The notes beneath the pieces are model-generated. The model worked only from the letters and a program-made list of their open reading frames with translations, did not search any database and was not told where the DNA came from. A stretch of 7,360 nucleotides of DNA from CAMEON01 sp045645165 (GTDB taxonomy: Bacteria; Bacillota; Clostridia; Oscillospirales; CAG-272), in NCBI GenBank assembly GCA_045645165.1, contig JAZRIF010000121.1:1-7360 (forward strand). The letters run 5' to 3'. Below are positions 1 to 4,627 of this stretch, in pieces (the first letter of the stretch is position 1; every line of letters starts with the position of its first letter). Both the position numbers and the translations under genes were made by a program.

Positions 1-87
1 CGCCCCCGCGGGGTTGGGGCCTGTCGGCTGCGGTTCTGTTAGGGTGGGACTCAACCGAGGGTTGCATTCCTCTCGAAAAACAAGAGA

Positions 88-116
88 TTGATTTTTGCGA
101 GAAAATATGCTATACT
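88..116 (+). promoter_or_regulatory. Sigma-A-type promoter of the XRE regulator gene
   Basis: A -35-like hexamer TTGATT (88-93) is followed after exactly 17 bases by a -10 hexamer TATACT (111-116). The -10 is preceded by TG at 108-109, which makes an extended -10. Transcription would start near 122-124, about 35 bases before the ATG at 158. No other convincing promoter was seen in the first 157 bases. Bases 1-87 are GC-rich with a short palindrome CCCCGCGGGG (4-13) and no gene I can support. Confidence 0.7.
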
Positions 117-123
117 TTCAGCA

Positions 124-133
124 GAACCGGTTC
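124..133. promoter_or_regulatory. Perfect palindrome at the predicted transcription start, possible operator
   Basis: GAACCGGTTC is a perfect 10-bp palindrome lying just downstream of the -10 box and upstream of the ribosome binding site of the XRE gene. XRE-family repressors often bind short palindromes near their own promoter, so autoregulation is plausible. The function is inference: a 10-bp palindrome can occur by chance, and no second copy was noticed in the window. Confidence 0.35.
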
Positions 134-157
134 ACAGAATAATTTGGAGGTACATTT

Positions 158-1231
158 ATGACCATTGGCGAAAGAATCAAGGAATTACGCAGGAAAAAGG
201 ATCTGACCCAAGAGAAGGTGGCGGATTTCCTCTGCGTGTCCTACCAAGCCGTTTCCAAGTGGGAGTGCGGCCTGTCCAGCCCCGATCTTGCCCTGATCGT
301 CCCGTTGGCCAAGCTGCTGGGTGTGACCACCGACGAGCTGCTGGGCGCGACTCCCGCCGAGACCAACACCCAACGGGAGGCTATGGAAGCGGCGTACAAC
401 AAGACCTTTGAAACGGGTGATATCTATGAGCGCATTCGGATCTCCGAGGAGGCCGTTCACGCCTTCCCCGGGGATATGCGGTGGCTGAACCGTTATGCGT
501 GGGACGTGTGGTGCAACGCCATCGATATAGAGATCAACAATCCCGAAGCTTTTGAGCCCGAGCGGGAGAAAGCCATAAAAATGTTTGATACCGTAATCCA
601 GAACGTGGAGGATGATGGCGAGAAAGCCTATGCGATTGAAGGTATTACCCAATGCTTGTGCGGAAACGGGCAAAAGGACGAGGCGCGTAGGTACGTGGAT
701 CTGTTCCCCGAGATCAAGGTGAACCCTTCCCGCAGAAATCATTTGCTGGCTATGTGTATGTCGGGAGATGAGCAGCTTCATTTCAAGCAAAAATGCTTGA
801 ACGATAAGTTGGATGATCTCATCCAAGATCTTATTTGGGGCGGACGCTGGGACCGAGCCGCCGCTTGCGATGCCGCTGAAGGTGTCCTCAAAGCCATGTT
901 TCCCGATGAGAATTATCTCTATCACAACCACTCCATGAGCCATATCCAATTCCGCAAGGCCGAGCTGGCGGCAAGCGCGGGACAAAATGACGAGGCCTTG
1001 GAGCGATTGAAGGATGCTATGTACCACGCTGAGGAGTACGATCGTATCGATACGGGATGCTCCGGCGTCTACACCTATACCGCGCCTCTTTTTAAGGGAC
1101 AGACCTTCGACTCCCGTCAATGGTGCCATTCGGGGACGGGGACTCTGGCGGATACTATCCGATCCATGAGTCATAGGGAGGTATTCAACGGATTGCGGAA
1201 TTTTCCGTCATTTCAAGAGATATTCAAGTAA
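158..1231 (+). CDS. XRE-family transcriptional regulator with helical TPR-like C-terminal region
   Basis: A 357-residue cytoplasmic DNA-binding regulator. Residues 3-62 form an XRE/Cro-type helix-turn-helix: the TQEKVADFL helix (17-25) and the recognition helix region YQAVSKWE (29-36), followed by the typical PDLALIVPLAKLLGVTTDEL extension. From about residue 75 to 290 the protein is rich in helix-forming stretches with alternating aromatic and Ala residues (for example around EKAYAIEGITQCL and NDEALERLKDAM). This resembles TPR-like sensor repeats, as in many Clostridia XRE-TPR regulators, but no ligand can be named. The start is fixed by a strong GGAGG site (146-150) seven bases before ATG. 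It is a separate unit, convergent with the microcompartment genes and separated from them by a hairpin terminator, so a role in controlling those genes is possible but not shown. The regulator call is secure; its target is unknown. Confidence 0.9.
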   Translation: MTIGERIKELRRKKDLTQEKVADFLCVSYQAVSKWECGLSSPDLALIVPLAKLLGVTTDELLGATPAETNTQREAMEAAYNKTFETGDIYERIRISEEAVHAFPGDMRWLNRYAWDVWCNAIDIEINNPEAFEPEREKAIKMFDTVIQNVEDDGEKAYAIEGITQCLCGNGQKDEARRYVDLFPEIKVNPSRRNHLLAMCMSGDEQLHFKQKCLNDKLDDLIQDLIWGGRWDRAAACDAAEGVLKAMFPDENYLYHNHSMSHIQFRKAELAASAGQNDEALERLKDAMYHAEEYDRIDTGCSGVYTYTAPLFKGQTFDSRQWCHSGTGTLADTIRSMSHREVFNGLRNFPSFQEIFK

Positions 1232-1233
1232 TC

Positions 1234-1280
1234 AAAAAAGAAAGCATCGCGGAAAAATCTGCGATGCTTTCTTGCTTTGT
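1234..1280. terminator. Bidirectional intrinsic terminator between convergent units
   Basis: A perfect 13-bp stem, AAGAAAGCATCGC (1238-1250) with GCGATGCTTTCTT (1261-1273), encloses a 10-base loop. On the minus strand the stem runs into a T-tract (the complement of the A-run at 1234-1239), a classical rho-independent signal ending the microcompartment-side transcript just after the stop codon at 1288-1290. On the plus strand the tail is only moderately T-rich (CTTGCTTTG), so termination of the XRE transcript is likely but weaker. Confidence 0.85.
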
Positions 1281-1287
1281 CGTGTGA

Positions 1288-1707
1288 TTACAGCAAATAA
1301 TTCGGCATCTTCTGCCCGATCTGCACCTTATCCGCGGGCTTTTTCTCGTCGTGGCCGATGACGGCGGCGACGGTCTCAGGGGAGACTTTGGCCAGCACAG
1401 CGGTATCTACAGCGGGCGTAACCACAGGAGCCTCGGCTACAGGAGCCTCGATCTTAGGCGTGTCAGCCTTGGGGGCAGCAGGCTTCTTGGCGGGAGCCTT
1501 TTTGGTGGTGGTAGCGGGCTTCTTTGCGGCGGTCTCACCCTCTGCCTTGGGTGCCTTGGGGGCGGCGGGCTTGCGAGTAGCGGGCTTCTTCGCGGGGGCC
1601 GCTGCCTTGGCAGTCTCCTCTGCGGGAACCTCCACCTTGGCGGCTTCTTCCTCAACGGGAGCTACCTTCGCAACGCGGGTCTTGATGCTGTCTTTACCGA
1701 TGGGCAT
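1288..1707 (-). CDS. Lys/Ala/Pro-rich disordered protein encoded with ParA, candidate McdB-like partner
   Basis: A 139-residue protein with no family I recognise. Seen directly: a basic N-terminus (K5, K9, R11, K14), an acidic patch (residues 19-31), a long Lys/Ala/Pro region with KKPA-type repeats (about 34-80), a Val/Ala/Pro acidic stretch (81-101), a possible short helix (about 103-117, VLAKVSPETVAAVIG), and a distinctive end IGQKMPNYLL (130-139). It has no Cys and no Trp, and most of it should be disordered. The start is set by an excellent AAGGAGG site (1717-1723) nine bases upstream, inside the ParA gene. The reading frame overlaps the ParA end by 14 bases, which suggests coupled translation. 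Partners of ParA-type ATPases often carry a short basic N-terminal activating segment, and carboxysome McdB proteins are largely disordered, so I infer a ParA partner. The Lys/Ala/Pro composition also resembles histone H1-like nucleoid proteins, so direct DNA binding is an alternative. Confidence 0.75.
   Translation of the reverse strand: MPIGKDSIKTRVAKVAPVEEEAAKVEVPAEETAKAAAPAKKPATRKPAAPKAPKAEGETAAKKPATTTKKAPAKKPAAPKADTPKIEAPVAEAPVVTPAVDTAVLAKVSPETVAAVIGHDEKKPADKVQIGQKMPNYLL
1468..1608 (-). repeat. Low-complexity Lys/Ala/Pro-coding imperfect repeats
   Basis: Bases coding for residues 34-80 of the Lys/Ala/Pro-rich protein contain near-repeated units. For example, GTAGCGGGCTTCTTTGCGGC (1511-1530) recurs as GTAGCGGGCTTCTTCGCGGG (1577-1596), with a further diverged copy near 1478-1496 (plus-strand reading). 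The repeats explain the open shadow frames on both strands here. Such a tract can change length by slippage. Confidence 0.6.
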
Positions 1708-2491
1708 ATTCCATAACCTCCTTGGATAGTGTCAGATATTCCTGTGCGGCACGGCTGGTCTTCTTGTAAGCCATGACGGGCAGACTGTTTTCCTGGGACC
1801 ACTCAATGGCCGAGTCGATGCGGATGTAGGTGTCGAAGAGCTTGACGTTGTCCAGAGATCCCAGCACCTCCACAGCCTGCTTGAACTGGTTCTTGCGCTC
1901 GTTGGCCTTGGTGACCACCACGCCCATGATCTTCAGATCAGGCGCGATGCGACCCAGCTTCTCGTAGAACTCAAAGAGGTTCGCCAAGCCAAACAGACCC
2001 CAGGGAGAGGCCTCCACGGGAATGATCAGGTAATCGGATGCGCACATGATGTTCATGACCCAGCAGCCCAGAGTAGGCGGCGCGTCGATGAGGATATAGT
2101 CGTATTCGCCCGACTCGCGGATCTTGGCAAGACCCTGCTTGAGGATGAACTCTCTCTGCCACATGGTGAAGAGATCTACCTCGATGCCGCTCATGAGAAT
2201 GGAGGAAGGAATGAGATCCAGCCCCTCGTAGGCGGTGTGGCGGATGAAGGGAGAAAGCTCCTTCTGCCCCTTGATGGCGGTGTACAGGTTCTCTCCGCTC
2301 TCGTTGAAGCCGAGCGCGGCCTCCTCGTCGAAGTAGGACAGGGTGAGGTTCATCTGCATGTCACCGTCGATGAGCAATACCTTCTTGCCCTCGGTGACCA
2401 TGCTGTACCCCACGTTGGCGCAGGTGGTGGACTTGCCGCTTCCGCCCTTGTTGTTGGCGAAGCAGATGACCTTGGTTTTCGTCTCGCTCAT
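1694..2491 (-). CDS. ParA/MinD-family ATPase, candidate microcompartment-positioning McdA-like protein
   Basis: A 265-residue P-loop ATPase of the ParA/Soj type. It has a deviant Walker A KGGSGKST (residues 15-22) with the signature lysine K15, a Walker A' region LLIDGDMQMNLT (39-50, where the usual DxDPQ is DGDMQ), and Walker B ILIDAPP (133-139, D136). A basic C-terminal stretch around KKTSRAAQEYL resembles the nucleoid-binding surface of ParA proteins. Members dimerise on ATP, bind DNA non-specifically and are released by a partner protein, which spaces plasmids, chromosomes, chemoreceptor clusters or carboxysomes along the nucleoid. No ParB gene with an HTH or CTPase domain is next to it. 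Instead it follows a EutP/PduV-like gene and overlaps a disordered small protein, so microcompartment positioning is my favoured role. Its start has an AAAGGAG site seven bases upstream. Family assignment is secure; the cargo is inferred. Confidence 0.9.
   Translation of the reverse strand: MSETKTKVICFANNKGGSGKSTTCANVGYSMVTEGKKVLLIDGDMQMNLTLSYFDEEAALGFNESGENLYTAIKGQKELSPFIRHTAYEGLDLIPSSILMSGIEVDLFTMWQREFILKQGLAKIRESGEYDYILIDAPPTLGCWVMNIMCASDYLIIPVEASPWGLFGLANLFEFYEKLGRIAPDLKIMGVVVTKANERKNQFKQAVEVLGSLDNVKLFDTYIRIDSAIEWSQENSLPVMAYKKTSRAAQEYLTLSKEVMEYAHR
1717..1723 (-). promoter_or_regulatory. Ribosome binding site of the Lys/Ala/Pro-rich gene inside the ParA gene
   Basis: On the minus strand this reads AAGGAGG, nine bases before the ATG at 1707-1705. 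It lies in the last codons of the ParA reading frame. It fixes the start of the downstream small gene and implies that ribosomes finishing ParA can reinitiate, keeping the two products in ratio. Confidence 0.8.
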
Positions 2492-2503
2492 ATGAGAACT
2501 CCT

Positions 2504-2561
2504 TTATTAAAGTTCTTTGAAGAGTCCAGAGAAACTTTCTTTCAAGAAAGTTTCTTTGGCG
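2504..2561 (+). repeat. Intergenic palindromic element, copy A (lacks the GC hairpin)
   Basis: This lies between the EutP-like stop and the ParA start. A leader with AAAGTTCTTTGAAGAGT is followed by a hairpin: CCAGAGAAACTTTCTT (2526-2541), loop TC, AAGAAAGTTTCTTTGG (2544-2559), 16 pairs including one G-T. It matches copy B (3137-3194) at 57 of 58 positions. The small GC-rich second hairpin of other copies is missing, and the element runs directly into the end of the EutP-like gene. Confidence 0.85.
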
Positions 2562-2575
2562 CATCCTTCGTTCTC

Positions 2576-3031
2576 CTATACCGGTAGCGCGTCGGGGGCG
2601 TCCCCGGGCTCCCGCAGATGATCGATGATGGCCGAGAGGCCCTCGCCCGTGAAGGAACTGCAGGGGAAGATTCTCTCGCACCCACAGAGCTTCAGCCAGC
2701 GCTCGGCCTGCTCGATATTGGCGCCCTCGCGGTCAATACCCGAGATGATGCCGATGACGGGGCGGTTGACCAGGCAGGTACAGCAGGGCGGGAACACGCA
2801 AAAAGGCTCGTCCGCGCCAATGACCAGACCCACAATGTCGGCCTCGTAGGCGTACAGCGCCAGCGCCGCGCCCAGCTTGGCCACCTCGGTGTACTCTCCG
2901 GGGGTGTCGATGATGGTGTTGTGGTAGTTGATGTATTGGGTCTTGCAGTAGTGGATCTGTTCACCCCGCAGTGCCTGCGTCAGGGTGGTCTTGCCAGCCG
3001 CTACGCGACCCATAAGTATGAGTTTTTTCAT
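2576..3031 (-). CDS. EutP/PduV-family P-loop protein
   Basis: A 151-residue small GTPase-like protein of the EutP/PduV family, encoded in many ethanolamine, propanediol and glycyl-radical microcompartment loci. Its biochemical role is unsettled; PduV has been linked to microcompartment movement or cytoskeletal association. Seen: Walker A GRVAAGKT (8-15), the KTQ segment (30-32), a G3 motif DTPGE (42-46) and the family's IGII stretch before the G4 site. Oddities: the usual TKxD-type G4 motif reads SGID (97-100), losing the lysine that helps to specify guanine, and there are eight cysteines (29, 78, 83, 84, 86, 116, 118, 124), four of them clustered where related proteins usually have a PPGF-like stretch. 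No clear Shine-Dalgarno site precedes the ATG, although the N-terminus matches the family, so the start is probably right. It sits downstream of the EutS/PduU-type shell gene, mirroring the pduU-pduV order. Confidence 0.85.
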   Translation of the reverse strand: MKKLILMGRVAAGKTTLTQALRGEQIHYCKTQYINYHNTIIDTPGEYTEVAKLGAALALYAYEADIVGLVIGADEPFCVFPPCCTCLVNRPVIGIISGIDREGANIEQAERWLKLCGCERIFPCSSFTGEGLSAIIDHLREPGDAPDALPV

Positions 3032-3043
3032 GATGAATTATAT

Positions 3044-3117
3044 ATGGGGCGTTGCCCCATACCCCATTCAAGGAACTTTTTGCAAAAAGTTTTTTGAGAA
3101 TCCTCAAAAACTCTCTG
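3044..3117 (-). repeat. Intergenic palindromic element, copy D (reverse orientation)
   Basis: In plus-strand coordinates: small hairpin ATGGGGC (3044-3050), loop GTT, GCCCCAT (3054-3060). The main hairpin is TCAAGGAACTTTTT (3068-3081), loop GC, AAAAAGTTTTTTGA (3084-3097), 14 pairs with two G-T pairs. The AT-rich leader runs to about 3117. The small hairpin ends 12 bases before the EutP-like start codon. Together with copy B it forms a head-to-head pair around an AT-rich spacer (3118-3136). Confidence 0.8.
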
Positions 3118-3136
3118 CAAAAATATATTGTATTTG

Positions 3137-3194
3137 TTATTGAAGTTCTTTGAAGAGTCCAGAGAAACTTTCTTTCAAGAAAGTTTCTTTGGCG
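3137..3194 (+). repeat. Intergenic palindromic element, copy B (near-identical to copy A)
   Basis: It has the same 58-base element as copy A with one difference (G at 3142, A at 2509). The hairpin 5' arm lies at 3159-3174, the loop TC at 3175-3176 and the 3' arm at 3177-3192. It ends five bases from the stop codon of the shell protein gene and lacks the GC-rich second hairpin. Confidence 0.85.
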
Positions 3195-3199
3195 TTCTC

Positions 3200-3568
3200 T
3201 TATGTTCTGGTCTTCTCGCAGACCGTGAACTTCAGGGTGTCGCGGAAGTAGTCGCCGATGGCAGTGAAGGCGGAATCCACCTCGGATACGCGGCCGGTGA
3301 CGATGAGGGTGCCCGAGAAGCGATCCACAAAGCCCAGGTCGATGTTGGCCGACTTCATGGCGATGTCGGCGGTGATGACGGCGGTCTCAGCGGGGCTGAC
3401 GGTCAACACACCAATGGCGGCGTGGGAGTAGTCCAGCTTGGGGTCAAGACCCAGCTTCTGATAGAGAATGGGATCGGGATTGGCGATGACGTGGAGCAGA
3501 GTGATCTGCCGACCGGGAACCAATTCCTGTACGATCCGCATTTTATCGTGCATTTCCAGTTCTTTCAT
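3200..3568 (-). CDS. BMC-domain shell protein, EutS/PduU type
   Basis: A 122-residue microcompartment shell protein of the circularly permuted BMC class. The N-terminal RIVQELVPGRQITLLHVIA (11-29) matches the strand segment that forms a beta-barrel on EutS/PduU hexamers. The body contains AIGVLTVSPAETAVITADIA, then DLGFVDRFSGTLIVTGRV, the BMC alpha/beta core with the family's GFxDRFSG segment. Length agrees with EutS/PduU (about 110-120). These proteins form hexameric shell tiles whose central pore is capped by the barrel. The start has an AAGGAAGG site about eight bases upstream. It follows the activase gene after 33 bases and precedes the EutP/PduV-like gene. It is the only shell gene in the window, so other shell components must be encoded elsewhere. 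Confidence 0.93.
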   Translation of the reverse strand: MKELEMHDKMRIVQELVPGRQITLLHVIANPDPILYQKLGLDPKLDYSHAAIGVLTVSPAETAVITADIAMKSANIDLGFVDRFSGTLIVTGRVSEVDSAFTAIGDYFRDTLKFTVCEKTRT

Positions 3569-3601
3569 GGTGAAACCTTCCTTTCGGATGGATAGCGATT
3601 T

Positions 3602-4408
3602 TTAGCCGCCAATTTGTACCCGCAGATGGCAGGTCAGCCGTTGGGATTCCCGCTCGGCGGTCTCCTTGAGCATTTGCATATGGGCGGCGGTGGGAGGCGT
3701 AATGTGGGAGAGGGTGTACTCGCGGCCAAGACCCACGTACTTGTCGGTTCCCAAGCGGTGATAGGGAAGCAGGTGCAGCTCGTGGACACCGGGGAGGGAC
3801 TCGGCAAACCGCGCGATGGCGGCGATCTCGGCGGGAGTGTCGTTGAAGCCGGGGATCACGGGCACGCGGATGACCAAGTGGTTTGCGTGCTCGGCAATGT
3901 AGCGGGCGTTGTCCAAAATCTTCTCGTTGGGCTGACCCGTAAAGGCCTCGTGTTTGACCGAATCCATGTGCTTGATGTCCATCATGACGTGGTCGATGTG
4001 GGGGATCAGGCGGGCGACCACCTCGCGATCCGCAAAGGCGGTGGTCTCAATGGCGGTGTTGAAGCCCCGATCGTGGCAGGCGCGGAGGATGGCCTCGGCG
4101 AAATCCGGCTGAGCCATGGCCTCGCCACCCGACAGGGTGATGCCGCCGCCCGAACGGCGGTAGTAGACCTCGTCCTTGCAGAGATCCTCCATGAGCTCGC
4201 GGACGGTGATGTCCTGCCCCACCGTCTTGGTGGTGCCGTTCATGGTCAGCTCCTGGAACTTGTATTCCTGGGACTCGGGATTGCAGCACCAGCGGCACCG
4301 CAGGTAGCACCCCTTCAGAAACACAATGGTCCGAATGCCCGGCCCGTCGTGAATCGAGAAGCGCTGAATATCAAAAATCCGACCGATCTGGTCGTAGTAG
4401 TTTGCCAT
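3602..4408 (-). CDS. Glycyl radical enzyme activating enzyme (radical SAM), short form
   Basis: A 268-residue radical SAM enzyme that uses S-adenosylmethionine and a [4Fe-4S] cluster to install the glycyl radical on the neighbouring dehydratase. Seen: the family opening FDIQRFSIHDGPGIRT (12-27), the cluster motif C34-x3-C38-x2-C41 (CYLRCRWC), NPESQ directly after it, and the SGGEAM SAM-binding motif. The ferredoxin-like insert with two extra Fe-S sites, present in many activases after the NPE motif, is absent: the region after NPESQ has no cysteine cluster. I chose the ATG at 4408 because AAAGGA lies just upstream and family homology begins about ten residues in. An in-frame ATG at 4492 would add 28 residues encoded by repeat element E and is almost certainly not used. 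The gene follows the dehydratase after 219 bases carrying two repeat elements. Confidence 0.93.
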   Translation of the reverse strand: MANYYDQIGRIFDIQRFSIHDGPGIRTIVFLKGCYLRCRWCCNPESQEYKFQELTMNGTTKTVGQDITVRELMEDLCKDEVYYRRSGGGITLSGGEAMAQPDFAEAILRACHDRGFNTAIETTAFADREVVARLIPHIDHVMMDIKHMDSVKHEAFTGQPNEKILDNARYIAEHANHLVIRVPVIPGFNDTPAEIAAIARFAESLPGVHELHLLPYHRLGTDKYVGLGREYTLSHITPPTAAHMQMLKETAERESQRLTCHLRVQIGG

Positions 4409-4431
4409 GTAGGGTCCTTTCTGGGGAGCAT

Positions 4432-4505
4432 TTGGGGCTCTGCCCCAAGCCCCGCCAAAAACCTTTTTGCAAAAAGGGTTTTGGATTCCCAAAAACCTTT
4501 AAAAA
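4432..4505 (-). repeat. Intergenic palindromic element, copy E (reverse orientation)
   Basis: In plus-strand coordinates: small hairpin TTGGGGC (4432-4438), loop TCT, GCCCCAA (4442-4448). The main hairpin is CCAAAAACCTTTTT (4455-4468), loop GC, AAAAAGGGTTTTGG (4471-4484), 14 positions with one mismatch. The leader is at 4485-4505. In the element's own orientation the leader contains AAAGGTTTTTGG, identical to 12 bases of its own hairpin 3' arm. The small hairpin points to the activase start (4408). Confidence 0.85.
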
Positions 4506-4549
4506 GGGTATTTGTTTATGGGGAAAGGATTTCAAAAATAAATGAAAAA

Positions 4550-4627
4550 TTGTTTTAAAAGTTCTTGGGAGTCCAGAACCCTTCTTTCAAGAAGGGTTCT
4601 GGTGGGGTCAAGGGGCAACGCCCCTTG
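4550..4627 (+). repeat. Intergenic palindromic element, copy C (full-length)
   Basis: The leader TTTTAAAAGTTCTTGGGAGT is followed by the main hairpin CCAGAACCCTTCTT (4573-4586), loop TC, AAGAAGGGTTCTGG (4589-4602), a perfect 14-bp stem. A short GTGGGGT linker region precedes the second hairpin CAAGGGGC (4609-4616), loop AAC, GCCCCTTG (4620-4627), a perfect 8-bp stem. It abuts the stop codon of the dehydratase gene. With copy E it forms a head-to-head pair around an AT-rich spacer (4506-4549). Confidence 0.88.

Noticed and set aside
1351..1729. Plus-strand open frames opposite the Lys/Ala/Pro-rich gene
   Set aside because: They are Gly/Leu- or Ala/Gly-rich products of the same low-complexity repeats read on the other strand. 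The minus-strand frame has the strong AAGGAGG site and coupling to ParA.
1694..2491. Plasmid or chromosome partition locus
   Set aside because: No ParB-like HTH protein and no iterated parS-like sites were seen next to the ParA gene, and the neighbours are microcompartment genes. The possibility stays open without more flanking sequence.
2504..3194. CRISPR array suggested by repeated palindromic units
   Set aside because: There are only two near-identical copies about 630 bases apart with a gene between them, and the other copies diverge and change orientation. There are no regular spacers and no cas genes.
4409..4492. N-terminal extension of the activase from an upstream in-frame ATG
   Set aside because: The 28 extra residues are encoded by repeat copy E and its flank. 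The family sequence and a proper ribosome binding site both point to the ATG at 4408.
3614..4558. Plus-strand open frame opposite the activase gene
   Set aside because: It is antisense to a clear radical SAM gene, runs through two repeat elements, has no ribosome binding site of note and no recognisable family.
4550..4627. Simple rho-independent terminator after the dehydratase gene
   Set aside because: The stems are strong, but neither strand has a T-tract directly after the hairpin. The conserved leader and second hairpin shared with five other copies point to a repeat family, though some effect on read-through remains possible.
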